In this document: positions 13,108-27,700 of the stretch, in pieces
Layout of the letters: each line of letters starts with the position of its first letter
How positions within the stretch are numbered: the stretch's first letter is position 1
NCBI RefSeq assembly: GCF_000972845.2
Contig: NC_040021.1
Location: 9,715,291-9,779,290 of the forward strand
DNA length: 64,000 bases
Source: Larimichthys crocea
Taxonomy: Eukaryota > Chordata > Actinopteri > Sciaenidae
Direction: 5' to 3'
The notes under the pieces: model-generated
Seen by the model: only the letters and a program-made list of their open reading frames with translations
Told to the model about the DNA's origin: nothing
Databases searched by the model: none
Program-made: the position numbers and the translations under genes

Positions 13108-14768
13108 ATTAAAGCAGACAAATAAAAAAATAATATTAGATTCAGTGTTTTAATATCAGAACAGCTCAAATAAAGTAGAATAGCAAAATAAAGAATGAGA
13201 AAAGCAGAATTATAAATCAAAACAGATTTTGTTCTCCATCAGTAATAATTCACTCAGATTAAGGAAGTCATTTATCTTAAATGATCGGTTCTCTTCAGTC
13301 CCCACATTTTTCTTTCATGAATAATTTTCATGTGCAGAATCAAAACTTTGAGTCCCAGCACTGGTCACTGTGAAATCCTACGAGTCACCCTCAATAATTC
13401 ATGTCTGTCCTCCGAGAGGTTTTCTTCTGGTAGCAGTTCATCTTTGTTCCTCTGGAAAACTGTTCTCCAGGCAGGCAAGAGTTTGGACAGCCAAGTTCTA
13501 ATCATTTCACGATTTTGTGGAATTACTGCTCTCCTCGAAATCATCACCACATGTCTAATGATGTATTTTCTAATATACCAAGTCAAGCATGACAGCTGAA
13601 GGACACAACTTAAGTACAGTGGGTTATCAAGTCGAAGAGACGCTGTTCCTTAACATACTCTGCGTGCTTCGTACACCACACGCACACACGGACCCTCACA
13701 CATGCACGCATTTACACGCGCTGCTAATAATAATAGGGTGGGACGCCTGAGGAATGTGTCCAGGCAAGCAAAAACATTCTACCATCGGTTTGGCAGAAAC
13801 TGACTGCCAAGTCTTTTAATTTGCCCTCCTTCTATTTTCTCCCTCTTGTGCAATCAGGGGTTGGTGTATTTCCATGTTTAGCAGGGGGAGACAAGACAAC
13901 GAGCTGCGCCTGTTTATTTACCGTCGTTTCAGTCAGGGGTTGTTGGTGCGTGACTGGGAGACGTGCTCTGGAGGCAATGCTGACTAAAGCAGACATGGTG
14001 CAAGGATTCAGCTCAGCTGCAGCCAGGATTCTGTCAATGACCAAACCACAATACAAAAATGTGTCCTTGTTTTCTAATAGCAGTAGAAAACAGCAGGGAA
14101 AAGATCAGATAAACTATCTAGCTGTGCTATCAGCACATATCTCAATAGTCTATCAAACTTGCCTATTATACATATTAAAACTGAATTCTGAACTCTGTTC
14201 AGGTAACGGTTACAACTGCTAACCCCGCCACACCTTTCCATGCCGCACACATGGAAATGAGTGGAAATGCATGCATGTTATGGAAGAATTCAAGTATAGT
14301 ATAATTCAACCTAATTGTACAATGATTTTCCTTTCCTGTCTGAATGAAAGGGGAAATACCCAGTTTCAGCTGTGCTACACTCCCAGATGAAAACATTTCA
14401 TGCTGATTTCTTTTCTTTCATTTTCCAGCTTGGCCCAGCAAAATTCATTCTTGTCAGTTGAATTCGATGCTTTTTGTATTGAGAGTAGTGCAATTCATAG
14501 GGACAGAGCATGCTGTCAAAAAGTGACAAATTGCCCCAAATATGCCCCAAAATATGCTATTACATTGTCAATTTCCTTGTCCAGTCGTTGTGTTTTTGCA
14601 CCGGGTGAAAATGCGCCAGGACAGTTTAATTTTTTTCTGGTCTATCCTTCATCAGACCACAGGCAGCTTTTTTTAGTTTATATTTCATAGATGTTTTCAG
14701 CACATACAGACGTTCCTTTGAGCCGTGCTCTGCTGCACACATTGACACCTTTTTGAGCTGCTGCTGTG
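13108..14768. other. Intergenic, no gene seen
   Basis: AT-rich at 13,100-13,220, then mixed DNA. The longest open frame (about 133 codons at 13,821-14,222, plus strand) has no recognisable domain and no clear splice or promoter context, so it is not called as a gene. Confidence 0.45.
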
Positions 14769-14795
14769 AAAAAAAAAAAAAAAAAAAAAAAAAAA
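14769..14795. repeat. Poly-A tract, 27 nt
   Basis: An uninterrupted run of 27 A. It could be the tail of a retroposed sequence in the plus orientation, but the preceding CTGCTGCTGTG sequence is not recognisable as a known element. A simple slippage tract is equally likely. Confidence 0.9.
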
Positions 14796-17309
14796 GAAGT
14801 TTGGATTGCGGTAGAAGGGCATTGTAAGTGTAAGTGTACCTTGATGATAGTTGTTGAGAGAGGAGAGACCATTACTGCTCCACTCTCACCATGTAGGTTT
14901 TTTTTCAAAGTGGTTTTGGGGATTGAGACCTCTCAACCTTGGGAAGTTTTCACATTGTAGCATGAATCCATAAATTCGTAGTAGACCAGTATCTACTAGT
15001 GACCCTTCATCACATGGATGTCTATGATTTGTGAACAGAGTTTTTCCTTCTCCAACTATTTCATTTTGAATTATTTTTAGTGTTCCTGAACATCCAATAT
15101 TTACCACAAAAAAAAGGAAAGAAAAGGAAAAACACTGTGTATTGTGCATTGTTTGGTAAAGGGTTTACCATATTGTTCCTGCATACAGGACATACGTGTT
15201 CACAATACTGTATAGCCAGTATTATCTAAAACAAAACAACCTAGCCCACAGAACAGCAATGTTTGTGCTACCATGTACATTATTTCATTTAGTCAGTCGT
15301 ACTTAAAAAAACAACAACATGGCTCTTTTGGCCTGCTTATGATGTTTAGTCTGCCCTTGTCTCTTTCTAACAGTAACCTCTAAACTTTTCCCCGAGGGTC
15401 AGCATACTGAAAATATGCCTTACCTGGCTAATTCTCTTTAGCATGGCTTCGTCACTGGGGCACCCCTATCTGCTTAACCACACGTGGCTCACTTTAATCA
15501 CAGCCAAGGCAGCATGGTGGCCTTTACTCGTGCTCACTGCTCTCAACCCCAACCACAGAGGTCCCGGTCCTTTTGCTTTACCAGCCGTTCATCATTCAGA
15601 CACAAACTAATGCTCTGGGCCTTTCCTGCACAGAGGAATTAAGAAGACTTTTTCTGCTAAACCTTCTAACTCAGCAGGACAGATGCTGGCGTTGGCATAA
15701 AATTAGTTGATTCATTATGATCAATAATCCATTATTAGCCTTAATGTACTTATTATAGACCTCTGGGCAAGGCCAGGTAACAGAAGAGCAGGAGGTGCAC
15801 AATGGTGCTCCTGAGCAATGAGGGACAAATGGTGCTGAGTCGTGCAAGATAATATAAAAAAATATATATATAATGTGTCCCCAAGTCAGATATACTGATG
15901 ACAGTGCAGTTGAAAGTCCATGTAACTTTAAAGGAACACTCCACTTTAAATCTACCTCTCACACGATTATCATTATTACTGTGGTACCACACAGCTATTA
16001 ATAAGGCAGACCCAAGCTATACAGCTGTTAAGACAACAAGAAAGTACAATTTAAATATTCACAAAGCATCTGTATTAATATGACAACAAAAAGTGGTCCA
16101 TATCAAATAGGCATAGCCTGCATGGATGTCATCAATGTAGGAAATCTTATTAAAATCCCTTAAAAAAACATAATCGAAAGTCAATAGGCAAATCACAGCC
16201 TCTTGAAGGTACATAAATATTTGTAGCCTACCAGGACCAGAGACCACTTCTGAAGAAAGACTAGCATATAGTCATATGCTTAAAAAATAAATGACATGAA
16301 ACAGAACAGGTAAAATGAGAATAGAGAAATGGGTGCCTATAGAGTGAGAGAAGCTCTCCTAGGTGAATCTTTGGACACTGAATGAATAATTCTCTGTTGG
16401 ACACTGCACCTGCCTTTTGAATAGCTTTAGGAGGCAGGGGAGGAAGAGCAGTACTACTGAATGGACTTAAGTGCTGCTGCAATTTAATGTTGAATATTTC
16501 TTTGGGAAGCAAAACAGTCTAAAAGCTCCGACTGCTTTGAACTTACTTTGAATACCGTTTCTGACCCTTGAACTCAAAACCTTTGAAGTCTATGAGCGCA
16601 GGTCTTCTTGGATACTCATGGCCAAACTGTGTCTCTGAAACCAAGGACAGTCATTGCGTGATGAGCTTCTATACTGCCCTTCTGGCAATGACTGAACGCA
16701 ATGACTGAATGTGTGCCCTGAGTTTTTGTGGCCGTCCTTGTGTCTTCCTGACGTCATGCCCAGGCGGAGTAGAATACCATCTGTTATAATTGTGGAGACA
16801 GGAAAATCCCCCCGGGGTCCAGAACATATCCCTTGCTCTACTTTGAGGCAGCACAGGTACAGCAACAGCGAACACGTCGGGTATCAACAGGTATTTTTGT
16901 GGAGTCTGGTTGAAATAATCATCGATGATGATAAATTAAAAGGTAGGAATTAAAGAATCCGAAGCTAAAGAGATGAATAGATTTAAACAGAGATATGGGG
17001 AGTGGTGTAAAAGTTTAATAGTCTCTCAAATCACGGTAAATAAACAGGGAAACAAAGAAAGAGAAACGACACGAGAGACTGTTTCTCCTCGGTCCCTCAT
17101 TTCTACGCAAGGCTACATGTAGCTGCTCCCCGACTCCCCCTTCCCTCCCTCCTTCCTTCGTGCTCTGGTGGAATATCTAATGCTGTTGCCCTTGCTGTCT
17201 GTAGAGATTGTGAATTCCAGTTATGGCGTGTCTGAATCATTGGTATGCAGAGTGCAGGGCACAAGTAGCGGATGTGCCGGGCGGAATCGACATGTACAGG
17301 TTTATTGAA
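14796..17309. other. Intergenic; weak repeat relics
   Basis: No supported exon. Around 15,928 a GGAACACTCCACTTTAAA word resembles the ends of some fish repeats. An AAGTGGTC word at 16,091-16,098 has its inverted partner at 16,242-16,249, which would frame a ~160-bp element, but 8 bp is too short to call. Confidence 0.4.
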
Positions 17310-17615
17310 ATACTCTCCTCATTCTCCACGTAATTGCTCTCGCTCTTGCCTCCGCTCTCCTGCTTCCTTCTTTTTCCCTGTCTCCCCGGCAGTGCGTCTC
17401 TCCATTTCTCTCATCTTTTTGCTTGTTCCTTGTCCTTTTCCTTGTCCATCTCCCCACTATTTAGTACATCCTCCAATTACTCCGTCCACTACCCTCATTT
17501 CCGCATATTTCCTTACCCACTTTGTCTCAGTTACCTTCCTCTGCTGCTTCCATTCTCCATTTTCATCTTCATTATCATTCTCCCCACCCTCACCTCAGCG
17601 TTCCTCTTTTGTCAC
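17310..17615. repeat. Polypyrimidine-rich block
   Basis: About 300 bp in which the plus strand is heavily biased to C and T (TCC, CTT, TTCC words) without a strict repeat unit. Overlapping open frames rich in Ser/Pro/Leu/Phe result from this bias and are not genes. Such strand asymmetry can adopt triplex or R-loop structures, which is inference here. Confidence 0.75.
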
Positions 17616-20600
17616 CTGTAAGATTGGAGTGGAGGATAACTGAGATTCCATCATGGCTCTCATGAATAGGTTATGCAGATGTCACTGACACCGCTGCACC
17701 TCATAAATACTCGGCATATTACCCACCGTCTTCTGGTGCACACGTATAAGGCCTCACGTTCATCTCTCCTAACTAGCTGTCTCCATAAAGTATACAGAAT
17801 TTGTACGGCACGCATCGCATTCAAGTCTAACACCGCAGCGAATATATGCAATTCAAATGTGGTGCATGTCCTCCTCAGCCGTCTGTTTGTCTCTGAGAGC
17901 AGACTGTATGTAACTGCTGCTTTCAACTCCGCTTCCTGCACAGCCTCAGCTAAAACAAACACGAGCCGTGTGCTCTATTCACAGCAAGCATTCTGTGAAT
18001 CATACCTGTTTCTTTTCTTTTGTTCCTGTGTTCCACACCGCCTCATGATATAGTGTCTGAACAGCATTCTGACTCATGTTTTCTCAGCATGTATGCTGTA
18101 CGTCTCTTCCTCTCGCTCTCTCTCTTTCTTTCTTTCTGAACTCTTCAGGGCCGTCTCAAAGAGACTTTGTGTGTACGTGCACGTTCCAACACCGAATTGT
18201 TCGAACGGAGGTATGCGCTGCATAGTTAACCTTGCTCTTCTCGACTTCCTTCAAGCAGCAGTGGAGGTTCACTCTAGGGTTGCATCTCCGCCTGAGGCGA
18301 GTGTGAGTCTGGAGGCAAATCTGGGTTCTTAACGGAGACAGAATTATGAACAGGATTTCCTGGTGAAGACAGGAAGACGCTGAATATCACCCTGACCAAT
18401 TTAACCCTCATAATCAGGACTGTGGAGAATCCTCCCACTTTATATCCTACGTGTCACTCGGGAGCCAGAGATAAGGATGAGGGGAGGGAGGCAAGAGTGC
18501 GTTTCGCTGGCGGGCGTGAGCGGTTCGTCGACATTAACGGAGTGCATGCAGCTTTCAGCATGACAGAAATAATCTCAACAGACATTTCGTTCAATTCGAT
18601 GCGCAGAAGTATTGCTGTGGGATAAGAAACATCACATCTTATGCAGTAGTGGTCTGCCACTATACGCTCGTGGTCATCTCCAGATGGCTGAATGCCGGAA
18701 CGCAGTTTGACTTGGCTTTGTTCAATGATGCATGTAAGCCACATTGACCACCAGTGAGATCATCTGACCTTGCATCCCACTGTCCTGTCTGTGTCATTGC
18801 CCATATTCAAAGCTTTCCCAGACAGCAGCGTGTGCTTTGTCACTGTTTATTTACATTTATTCATAGCGGTTTAGTCAGATGCTTGGTTTGCGTTTATCAG
18901 ATCAGTTCTTTCTTTTTTTTTTAAGTGTAGGAAAAACTAATATTTTGTGAACTTGTCTGATTATTATGTAGGCGAAGTACAAAACATGGATTTCCCCTCC
19001 GCAGCATCCCATTGACAGAAGGCTAGTGCACACCTATTGCTTTCTGGAGTCTAATAAAAGGAAAAAAAATGCTCTTGTTGGAATGTATTCACGTTGTAAA
19101 TGAAAAGTAATGAGGTGAGGAAACAAAGGCTGTGGATGGATGAACCGGGTGTTGAGAGGGTGGGCATCGGTACCAGAGAACAGGATGTCGCTGAAGGAAG
19201 GATACCAGTGAGTACGATGGTTGATGGATAGATGAAGAAAGTGTGTAGAGAGGCGTGGAGGGAGAGCGGAGGGGCTCTATCTGCCTGCTGCCTCTCCCCA
19301 TAGGAACAGCTGTCTCTCAGACTGCAACAGATGTAGATTCACAGAGGGGGTAGAGATGGTCTGACAACTCCTTTTGGTCTTTCCTCTACTCCTCTTTTCC
19401 TGCTGAATAAAGTATAGATCTGTGTCACTTAATAATCATTTCCCGTTGTGAAAAGATACTTATTTACACTCTTTTCATCAGAACATTTGAAGGGCCTTCC
19501 TTCCTTCCACCATTTCCAGTGTTTTTCTCTTGCAACACTTAATGTTGTAGGATAGATTCTCTACAGCCCACTATAACTTTGCTGTCTGAAGTGGAAGCTG
19601 CTCTAATGAACAGTTTAAATTTGATCAGTCCAAGCCCTGTCTTGTGGTAAGGGATGTTTTCAATTATTGTGTTTCTATTTGTTTACTTCCCTACGGCTTC
19701 TAATGGATAATGGATTGAAGTTGGCTGGTAAGAGATCGTCTGTCTGCCTGATTTCTTGTGATTAAATGGTGGATATAGAGGAAACCGAATGTAATCAGTT
19801 GTTTGGCTCCTGGAAAAAAAAAAAAAAAACTCTTCTTAAAAGTTATATCTGTATGTGTATCCGGACAAAATGTTCTAAAAATTGGAATGGGATGGAAAAG
19901 CAACGGCGCTGGGTTCATTAAAGGTGTGACAATGTGTTATAATAAGATTGAGTAAGAATGAATTCCCTTTTTTTTTTTTTTCCATCACATCCTTTTAACC
20001 TTTTTAGATTCTCTCAAGTCAGTTAATTAGTGACTATAATTATTATGTCATCCAAAATGGGACACTCCAAGTAATACTAATCAGTAGTTTGTGTCATAGT
20101 GAGTGTTCATTAATGGATGTGAGTGATGTTTTATTATTGAGGAATGAATTACATTTTCTGCCTCTTTTAAGAAAGGTCCTACATTTTTTTTTCCCCCACA
20201 AAGTATTTGCATTAAATGGAAATTTCACAGATTTTACACATCAGAATCGATCTAGTATTAATGGGGAGTGCAGTGACATCAGACTAATGTTAGACAGCGA
20301 ATGCAAGTTACAAATTGTATGCATTTAGATTAAAAGGTATGAGCATTTACCAGACAGGAAGGGTCTAAACAAGGAGTTAAAAACTAAAGACGAACGTTGC
20401 ATAATGGCTTATGGAATAAGTTTAGCATCCACAGAGTCTGACACAAATGTCAGGTCGTCTTAACTGCAGCTTCAGTTCTCTCTCGCAATTCCCCAATCAT
20501 TGTCGGAGAGCAGCACTAAATCACTGGAGAAATATTTTAACAGATGCTATTTGTTGCCATTACCACGATTACATTAATCAACTTAATGTTATTTTGTATG

Positions 20601-22394
20601 AAACAATCACACGGAGTACATAATTGGTTAGTTTACAATGAAATGTTCTGCATTATGACTTTTTGTCTTTGTTGATTGTGTTATCTTTAAACACAGCTCC
20701 ACCGTGGGTCCATTGTTTTTTTTTTTCTTCATGCTGTGCAGAGAAATAATTTGAGTGAACTGAATGTCACATACAAGTGACAGTTCCCAAAATTGTCAAA
20801 GAAACTTTACCAGCCTGAACTGGAGGGAAGTTTTTTCTTATTCCATTTCCCCTCAGCGTAAGTGGTCATTTTATCATCTTACTTTCAAATGACTGAAAGG
20901 GATATTTGGCAGAAATTTCAGGTACATTAGGTTTTATTTGGTAAAATGAAATGCTAAGCTGTCATTCGCTGAAGTTCTCATGAACTGGTTATCGACTCTT
21001 TCTGCATGCTGAGATCCGAGACTTTTTTTTTTTTTTTTTGTACGAGCGTGTTAAATCCCACGTTTCACTGCTGATGTACTAACCTAGTTTTGGTTTCATC
21101 TGCAGTAAGCTCTCCTCACTTGCTGGCCCCATTTGGGGGTTCATTTAAAGGATAGTGAGAGTATTTCTGTGCGCGCGCGTGTGTGCGTGTGTCATGCAAG
21201 TGTGTAGGTGCTTGTGCGATTGTATGCGTGTGTGTTTTGCTCCATTGTAGCAAATTATCTTCTTCATTAATTTCGACACACAAGGAAATTAGCCCTGTTC
21301 TCTGCTTGAGGCTACGTCTAAATTAGAACAACGGGGGTAATCCAGAGATTTCAAGGGCTTGAGAGACTAAGCCTATTCTAGGCTCAAATAGTCAAACAAA
21401 AAAAAAAGGCTGACATTTCTAAGTGATTTATCTCATATGAGGTTATCAGACTGCCTTTCATGGTTGTTCAACAGACCGGGGCAGTCACAGAGTGATGTTT
21501 CTGCTGTCGCTTTTATTTTTTCAGTATCTCCGTATGTCTGTGTCTCGCTGTGATTAGTGTGAGATCCAGGTTGAAAACAGAGGAGACTACGGTGCATTTC
21601 GTCTTTACAAAGGATTTATATTTGACACATTTGACTCATCTGGTCCAAGTAGATTTTGCTCCATCATTCCTGTCCCCATCTGCTCACTAGTATGAGAGTC
21701 TTCCCTGCTGTCATCCATTCCCTTGTTCAGCTTGGCTGTGTTTCTCTGAGGTCTATTGTGTGGGATGTGAGAAAGGCAGACCGACTCTCCAGAGAGCCGA
21801 CGGCAGATTCCAAACACAACATCTGACTTGTGTGTCAGAGGATGTACTTGACTGTTGAACTACCCACCCAGAGGTCTGTCTGAGCAGCAGTCAGCCCAGA
21901 CACAATAGAGCATGGGAAAGAAGGAGGCAAGATAGGAGGAAGAAGAGGAGGGTAATAGCTGAGACAACCGTGTACTGTGCAACATACTGCCCTGTGGGAG
22001 GTCTATCGAGTGAAAGCTCACTGTGCTTCAGTGGTTTGCAGTGCAGCTTGGTATTGTGCTGAACAGAAGCACTATGTTGCATAGGGATTAGATTCCTTTT
22101 ATTTAATTTAGTTTTCTGGCTTCAGAAATGCCTCCTGTGTTTTTAAACGGACTGAGTCTGTACTCGCTGATTTTAGACATCACTTAGAAAATCTAATCCT
22201 ATCTCAGTTCAATCTAAGGTCTTCTACACGGCAGGTTTCCTGGGGTGTTTCATCACTATCTTGAGTTATGTCAAATTATGTTTGTTTTGACAGACCAGCT
22301 CACACATTTCATGGGAGTTAAGCATCAGAGCTATTGGATAAAAACATTTCTATTGCTCAAACACAGTCATAAGAGACTTGTAGTGCTGTTTGAA
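17616..22394. other. Intergenic, no gene seen
   Basis: No supported exon. It contains a CpG-richer part at about 18,100-18,750, A runs at 19,814-19,829, T runs near 19,970 and 21,023-21,039, and an alternating purine-pyrimidine GCGCGCGTGTGTGCGTGTGT stretch around 21,169-21,192. Confidence 0.5.
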
Positions 22395-22412
22395 TCACAC
22401 CACCTGGTGTGA
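22395..22412. promoter_or_regulatory. Near-palindromic T-box-like site
   Basis: TCACACCACCTGGTGTGA: two inverted 8-bp arms (TCACACCA and TGGTGTGA) around CC. T-box factors bind TCACACCT/AGGTGTGA half-sites, and Brachyury prefers palindromic pairs. Here the inner base of each half is A/T rather than the consensus T/A, and the centre also makes a CACCTG E-box. Binding and function are inference. Confidence 0.45.
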
Positions 22413-24683
22413 TGCCAGTGACTAATAACTTATTTTTCCTCGGTTCATGACTCTCAGCTTTCAAACAAGCAAAAACATTTCAAAACAAGATCTTTTAGTG
22501 TTGATGATAATGATGATGGAGCTCATTCTACGTGAGACATGGTTGATTTGCTTTAATGGTCAAATTACTTGGACGTCAACCTTGAGAGGCTCATTGAGAT
22601 GGCGTCTGGCCAGCCATCCCAGCATGAAGCCAATCTTCCCACCCTGACTGACTTATCTCTGCAAAGTTAATCAATAATTAACTATAAGACATGCTGTGAT
22701 GAGGACGGTAATTCGCCTTTAGTAAGATAACACCACGGACTATCAATCTATTTGATTGCCTAAACTGGCATTCTTGGAAATTTGCATTTTCTTTTTTGTG
22801 TGTTTGTGTTCAGTTGTGACAGCCCCGGGAAAATCATAGATATTCAAAACACTCTCTTTTCAAGATCAGGCTTGTTTTTCACAGTGATCTTATCTTAGCC
22901 GTGTTCTATGAAAGGTTCTCATAAGCCATAAGTATTTAATTTTTTTTCCAACATCTGTGGAAGCATGTAATTCCTCAACTGGAACCAGTGTTGCTTTGTT
23001 AGCAACAAAGTCAAAAGATCATCCGTATATCAAATGTAATTCTAATTCTTCTTTTGATTAGTCTCTCCTAAATTGAAATTATAAATAAGAAAACTACAGG
23101 TACTTGAATAGTTTGCTTGTGTGGGAGTAAAGCTCTCATGATCTGATACCGTAGTCTCCTGAAGGAAATCACATGAACATAAATAATGTAGAACTGATAT
23201 AGTCTCCCAGATACTTCTAAAGTTTAAATCAGCCATAACAAATGCATTTTTTTTTTACTTCTTGCCAAGTAAATTTAATTTTCCTGAACCTTTGTGAACG
23301 TACAATACTGTTTCAACTTGTGCTGTAGCAGACAGTCGGAATGAAAAGATTGTATCTCGCAGTCATCAATCGATAACTAAATAGGTGTCTCTGAGCCATC
23401 GTTCTTTGAAGCGCTGAGGCAAACTGGTGTACAGAACATGTGGAACAACAGTTGATGAAACAAATCAGCTTATTGCTCCGTAACTGTGATGCAATTCCCA
23501 CCAGAGATTCCTATTTCTTCTCTTTATGTCATCCTCTGACTCTTTGCTGTCTCGTACGCATAACTGAATCTAGGTTACATCACTTCTCCAGACTGCATAA
23601 AGCATATTTTTACCCCGCGTCTTCACTTTTCATTCACTTTCAAGAGTTTTCTTTTTCAGATTTGGATATTTCAATTCAGAGTTCCAAGCCTTCTCGAATA
23701 AACTGTAGCTCTTTCAGACTTGTGTGTGTTTTCTCATCAGAGAGACTGATGTTCAGCAGAACGGGCATTTGGCAGCCATCCTTTGTTGCCTCTGAAAAAG
23801 TTTAAATTAAATAATTCTGCATTTACCACTGACAAGACCTTACAGAGCAAAAAGCCAAACCAATGAAACAAAGGCCTAAACAGATGCATTATTCAAAGAG
23901 CTCATAAGACATTCCGCCTCTGCTGTGGGACCTGAGTGAGAATCCAAAGATGTAGCTCCTTCAGGCTGAACTTTGTAATGTTAATAAAGAGGTGTGTTAG
24001 TGAACACCTTCAGACCAGAGGAATTCTTTTAGATTACTAATGTTCAATTTGCATGTTTCCTGTAAATGCAGTGTGTTATACCGTGAATATTAAATTCAAA
24101 AGAACGAAGACTGTGACAAAAACAACCAAGCAATCCTTGAGTCCAATATCTGCAGTCATGGTGAGTGTCTTTGTCCCTTTTTTCTTTTTGTTGTAGTTCA
24201 TAAGAGATTCCCTGAGCCGCTCATTAGAAATGGCCTTTCTTCCCCACTGGGTTTCCAGCACTCTTAACCCATGGCTGCCATGTTGTTCAAGCAGAGCTAC
24301 CCTCGGCTAACCATCCCACTGGGGACTGGCAGCTGGAGAAAGTGAGGGCCTCTCACAGCAGAGTAGCAGTCACACCAAAAGCAGCAGAGACATAAAATAA
24401 TTAGGGAGCTGAACAATGTGTGAGCTAAAATCAATCGAGGAATCAATATCGCACAGCTGTATTGTTTGGCCTTTGCTGCAGCACAAGTGAGCCTATCGCA
24501 GAGCGAGTGTGTACCTTGAATTTACCTTTGTGCCGATTGCATTTTGACTGATCTATAGGCACAGTATGTGCTTTGTGGGGAGGAATTATTGAAAACTGCC
24601 AGTATGGAACATGGTAATCTTTAAAATAATGAGTAAATACCAACTCAAAGTTCATGATCTCCTCTTGCATCTGTATCTGCTTG

Positions 24684-24717
<34 letters not shown>

Positions 24718-27700
24718 ATTGTATCCCTGCTTTTACATCTGAAAGATGAAAGAAAACAGACTCTCTTGCTGCTTCCCAAAACCCACATCAAAACCTTTTC
24801 ATCTAGCTGGAATTTCTAATGCATCCATTGAGCACAAGTGTGTTATTTTTAACGTGTTTTTGGGCTAGCCTGTGATCAGAATTGATTTGGATTCAAATGA
24901 GTTTGGCTGTGCTAACACAAGTCGCTCGCTACTCTTTTCAATCAGTGCAGCTGCAAGTTGAAGTGTGCACTCAAAATAGCTCAAATAATGGGACACCATT
25001 CATTCCATGTGTTTGACTGATTCTTGAACAGATCTTAAAGATAAACAAGTTTAATGTAGTGATTCAGAAAGTGCTAAACTGTCAGGCAGAGTAACGAGAT
25101 TTGACAAGGCAATGTATTGAATATTGTACCCAAGATCTTCAAATTTTCGTGCATTGTTCATGTTTTTTTCTTTCTCTGTTCCTCCCTGCAGTTTAAAGGT
25201 GCTGCCATTCTGTCATTTCAGATGAGCAGCACAAATGGCAATTAGAGCAAATGCCAGAAGTATCATTTGCATGTAAATTGCCTTTTTTTATTTTATTTAT
25301 CCAATGTCAGTTTTTAGCCCAACCCCAACCCTGAATTTAGTGACTGGTTTGTCTTATAAGCCCATGCCTCTGTGGGACCAACTGATATGCTGCTCTTTTT
25401 TATTATTTTTTTTTTACCACTGGCTTGTATTAACAAAATGGCAATGTATTTCAACAGGAGGTTGTGAGTTGGGGTCATCTCAATGTGGATTATAAATATG
25501 AAGGGCATATCAATGGAAAAAAATAAATAGCAGAACATAACAGGAAGACATCAAAGTAAAAATATTAAAGTAAATGTAATAGAGCAAACCAATATATCAA
25601 AGACTTGATGGTTCTCTTCTATTACTCATTCATAAAAAGCATCTTCAGTTTTGTTGCCTCATACTTTTCGTTGTGTACAAATAATAAAACAAACAGCATG
25701 AGACAGTCAGTATGTAAAAAAATAAAATAAAAAAATAGACAGGCAGTGAAGAAGTAGAACTTTCTTCTTTGTAAATAATGTATTCATGTGTGACTGAAGG
25801 CACAAGCTTTTCAAACTAACAGCGCCTATAATCTTTCACCCTCACCGGCATGGTATTATAAAACACAAAGTGTGAAAGCTCAGCAGAGCGTGTGTGGGTG
25901 TGTGGAGGTTGCCTTTAATTGTTATTTTAGGCTGAGGCGTTTTCACTTTCTGTAATGTGGGGTATGTGTTGTTGTGTTGTTATTCCGTTGTTGGTTATTG
26001 GTTTAATTAACCTGTGATGTTATTTGCACAGTTGCTGTTTCTGTTGTTACATTGTTGTGTTTGTCTGACAAGCGCATTAGACACAGAATGTTCTACGTCT
26101 TCTGAAAAGGCAGTGGAGTAAATAGTAAGTTAAATTGTTTTTTGCCAACGAGCCTCCTCATCTAAAGACAGTTTATTAATTAAACCTGGAATAAGCATTA
26201 AATAAACAGACATTATAAAATGTGAATGTTAACAGATTCCCTTTGCCTGAGCATTTTTAGTATTCCTGGAACACTGGTACATGTATTTGTAGTTAACACT
26301 AAGCACATTCGTTTAAATCCGTAGAATACATTCATTTTCTTTCTTTAATCTGCCCTCGAGAGATGAGGATTTTCTCCCGTGTGACTCTGCATATTTTAGC
26401 CACCTCCACATAAAACCAGTTGTTTGCTGTAAATAGCTGGCCCTCTCCAGGGGAATGTTTTATGGCATGTGACAGCACATATGACTGCTGTACTGTACAG
26501 CATACTAGTAATCTGCTTTTCAATCTATCAGTGTTCCTACAAAAACATTTCTTGCCCTTGCTTTGCTTTCAAAATATTAGATTTACAAATGTATATCACA
26601 TTTATCAATCACCATTCAGAATGTTTTTTAATTGCTTTTACATAACTGTGTTTAAATGCTTGGAGGCAACTTGATTGACAACTGTTAATCAAAATATTAA
26701 ATAAAACCTGTTAATATAATTCATTGGCGGCTACTTCTCAATTCCTTTTTTGTAATTACTTCCGTAAGTCATTATCTTGTAATAAAGAATACTAAAAATG
26801 TAATAAAGAATATCTCACTATGACATTATTAGTAAATTATATGATATCAGTTACATGACATCCACATAAATCAGCACGTTTTCTTCCCATTTAGAGGAAT
26901 GTTTCAGTCTCGCCAGCTGTGTGTTACACTGTAACCATTTCATCAGTTGCTATAAGGACTACGGTATAGTCTATATACATAGATTATATAGCTTTAAAAT
27001 GGTAGAAGAGAGTCTAATAAAATAGCTTAGTGATTCCCTGAGTTAGTTACATCCTGTAGTCTGGCCAGTATGCTGCTGTCTCCAGGGAATGGCCAGGCAG
27101 TTTGATGGTGTCTCCATGGAGTAATTAGAGGATGGAGTTGGAGAATAATCCGATTCTGTTTAATGGGCAACTATGAATTACAGACATTTTGGCTTATTGC
27201 CAGGGGTTGGCAAGTTAATCGACCATTACTGTTAGGATGGACTGGGCCTCTTCCACTGGTGAGTAAATGCGCCGAATATTGGTGCTGCTGGTGGGAAAGT
27301 GAGGGGAAAGTTGCCACGGATACTAGATTTAAAGCTCCATATATTGTGAAATACAGATTTACATTGTGGTAATCATCATACATATATGTGATCGATATTG
27401 TGTGAACTTGAATGTAATGGGGGTTCATTTATATGTAAAAATTCCTCAGTCCAGTTTAAAATTTATTACAAATGGTGTGCCCATGGCAGACAGGATCTAT
27501 GCTGAACATGAAGCAGAGAGAACGTGTAGCCCCCACATGGAGTCCAGTACATTACTCGCCTGTTTTGCTCAGAAAGATATTTAAAAGTGCTGACTTTTGG
27601 TGACTCGCATTTCATTTTGCTCTGCCCACGTCCACACTGGATTGACCATTAAAATATTTCACGCACTTAGCTGCAATTGTACTAAAGATCACAGCTCCTT

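Noticed and set aside
13821..14222. 133-codon open frame
   Set aside because: Composition and residue pattern look random and no family was recognised.
16088..16251. Possible small MITE framed by AAGTGGTC inverted words
   Set aside because: Only 8 bp of inverted match and no clear target duplication.
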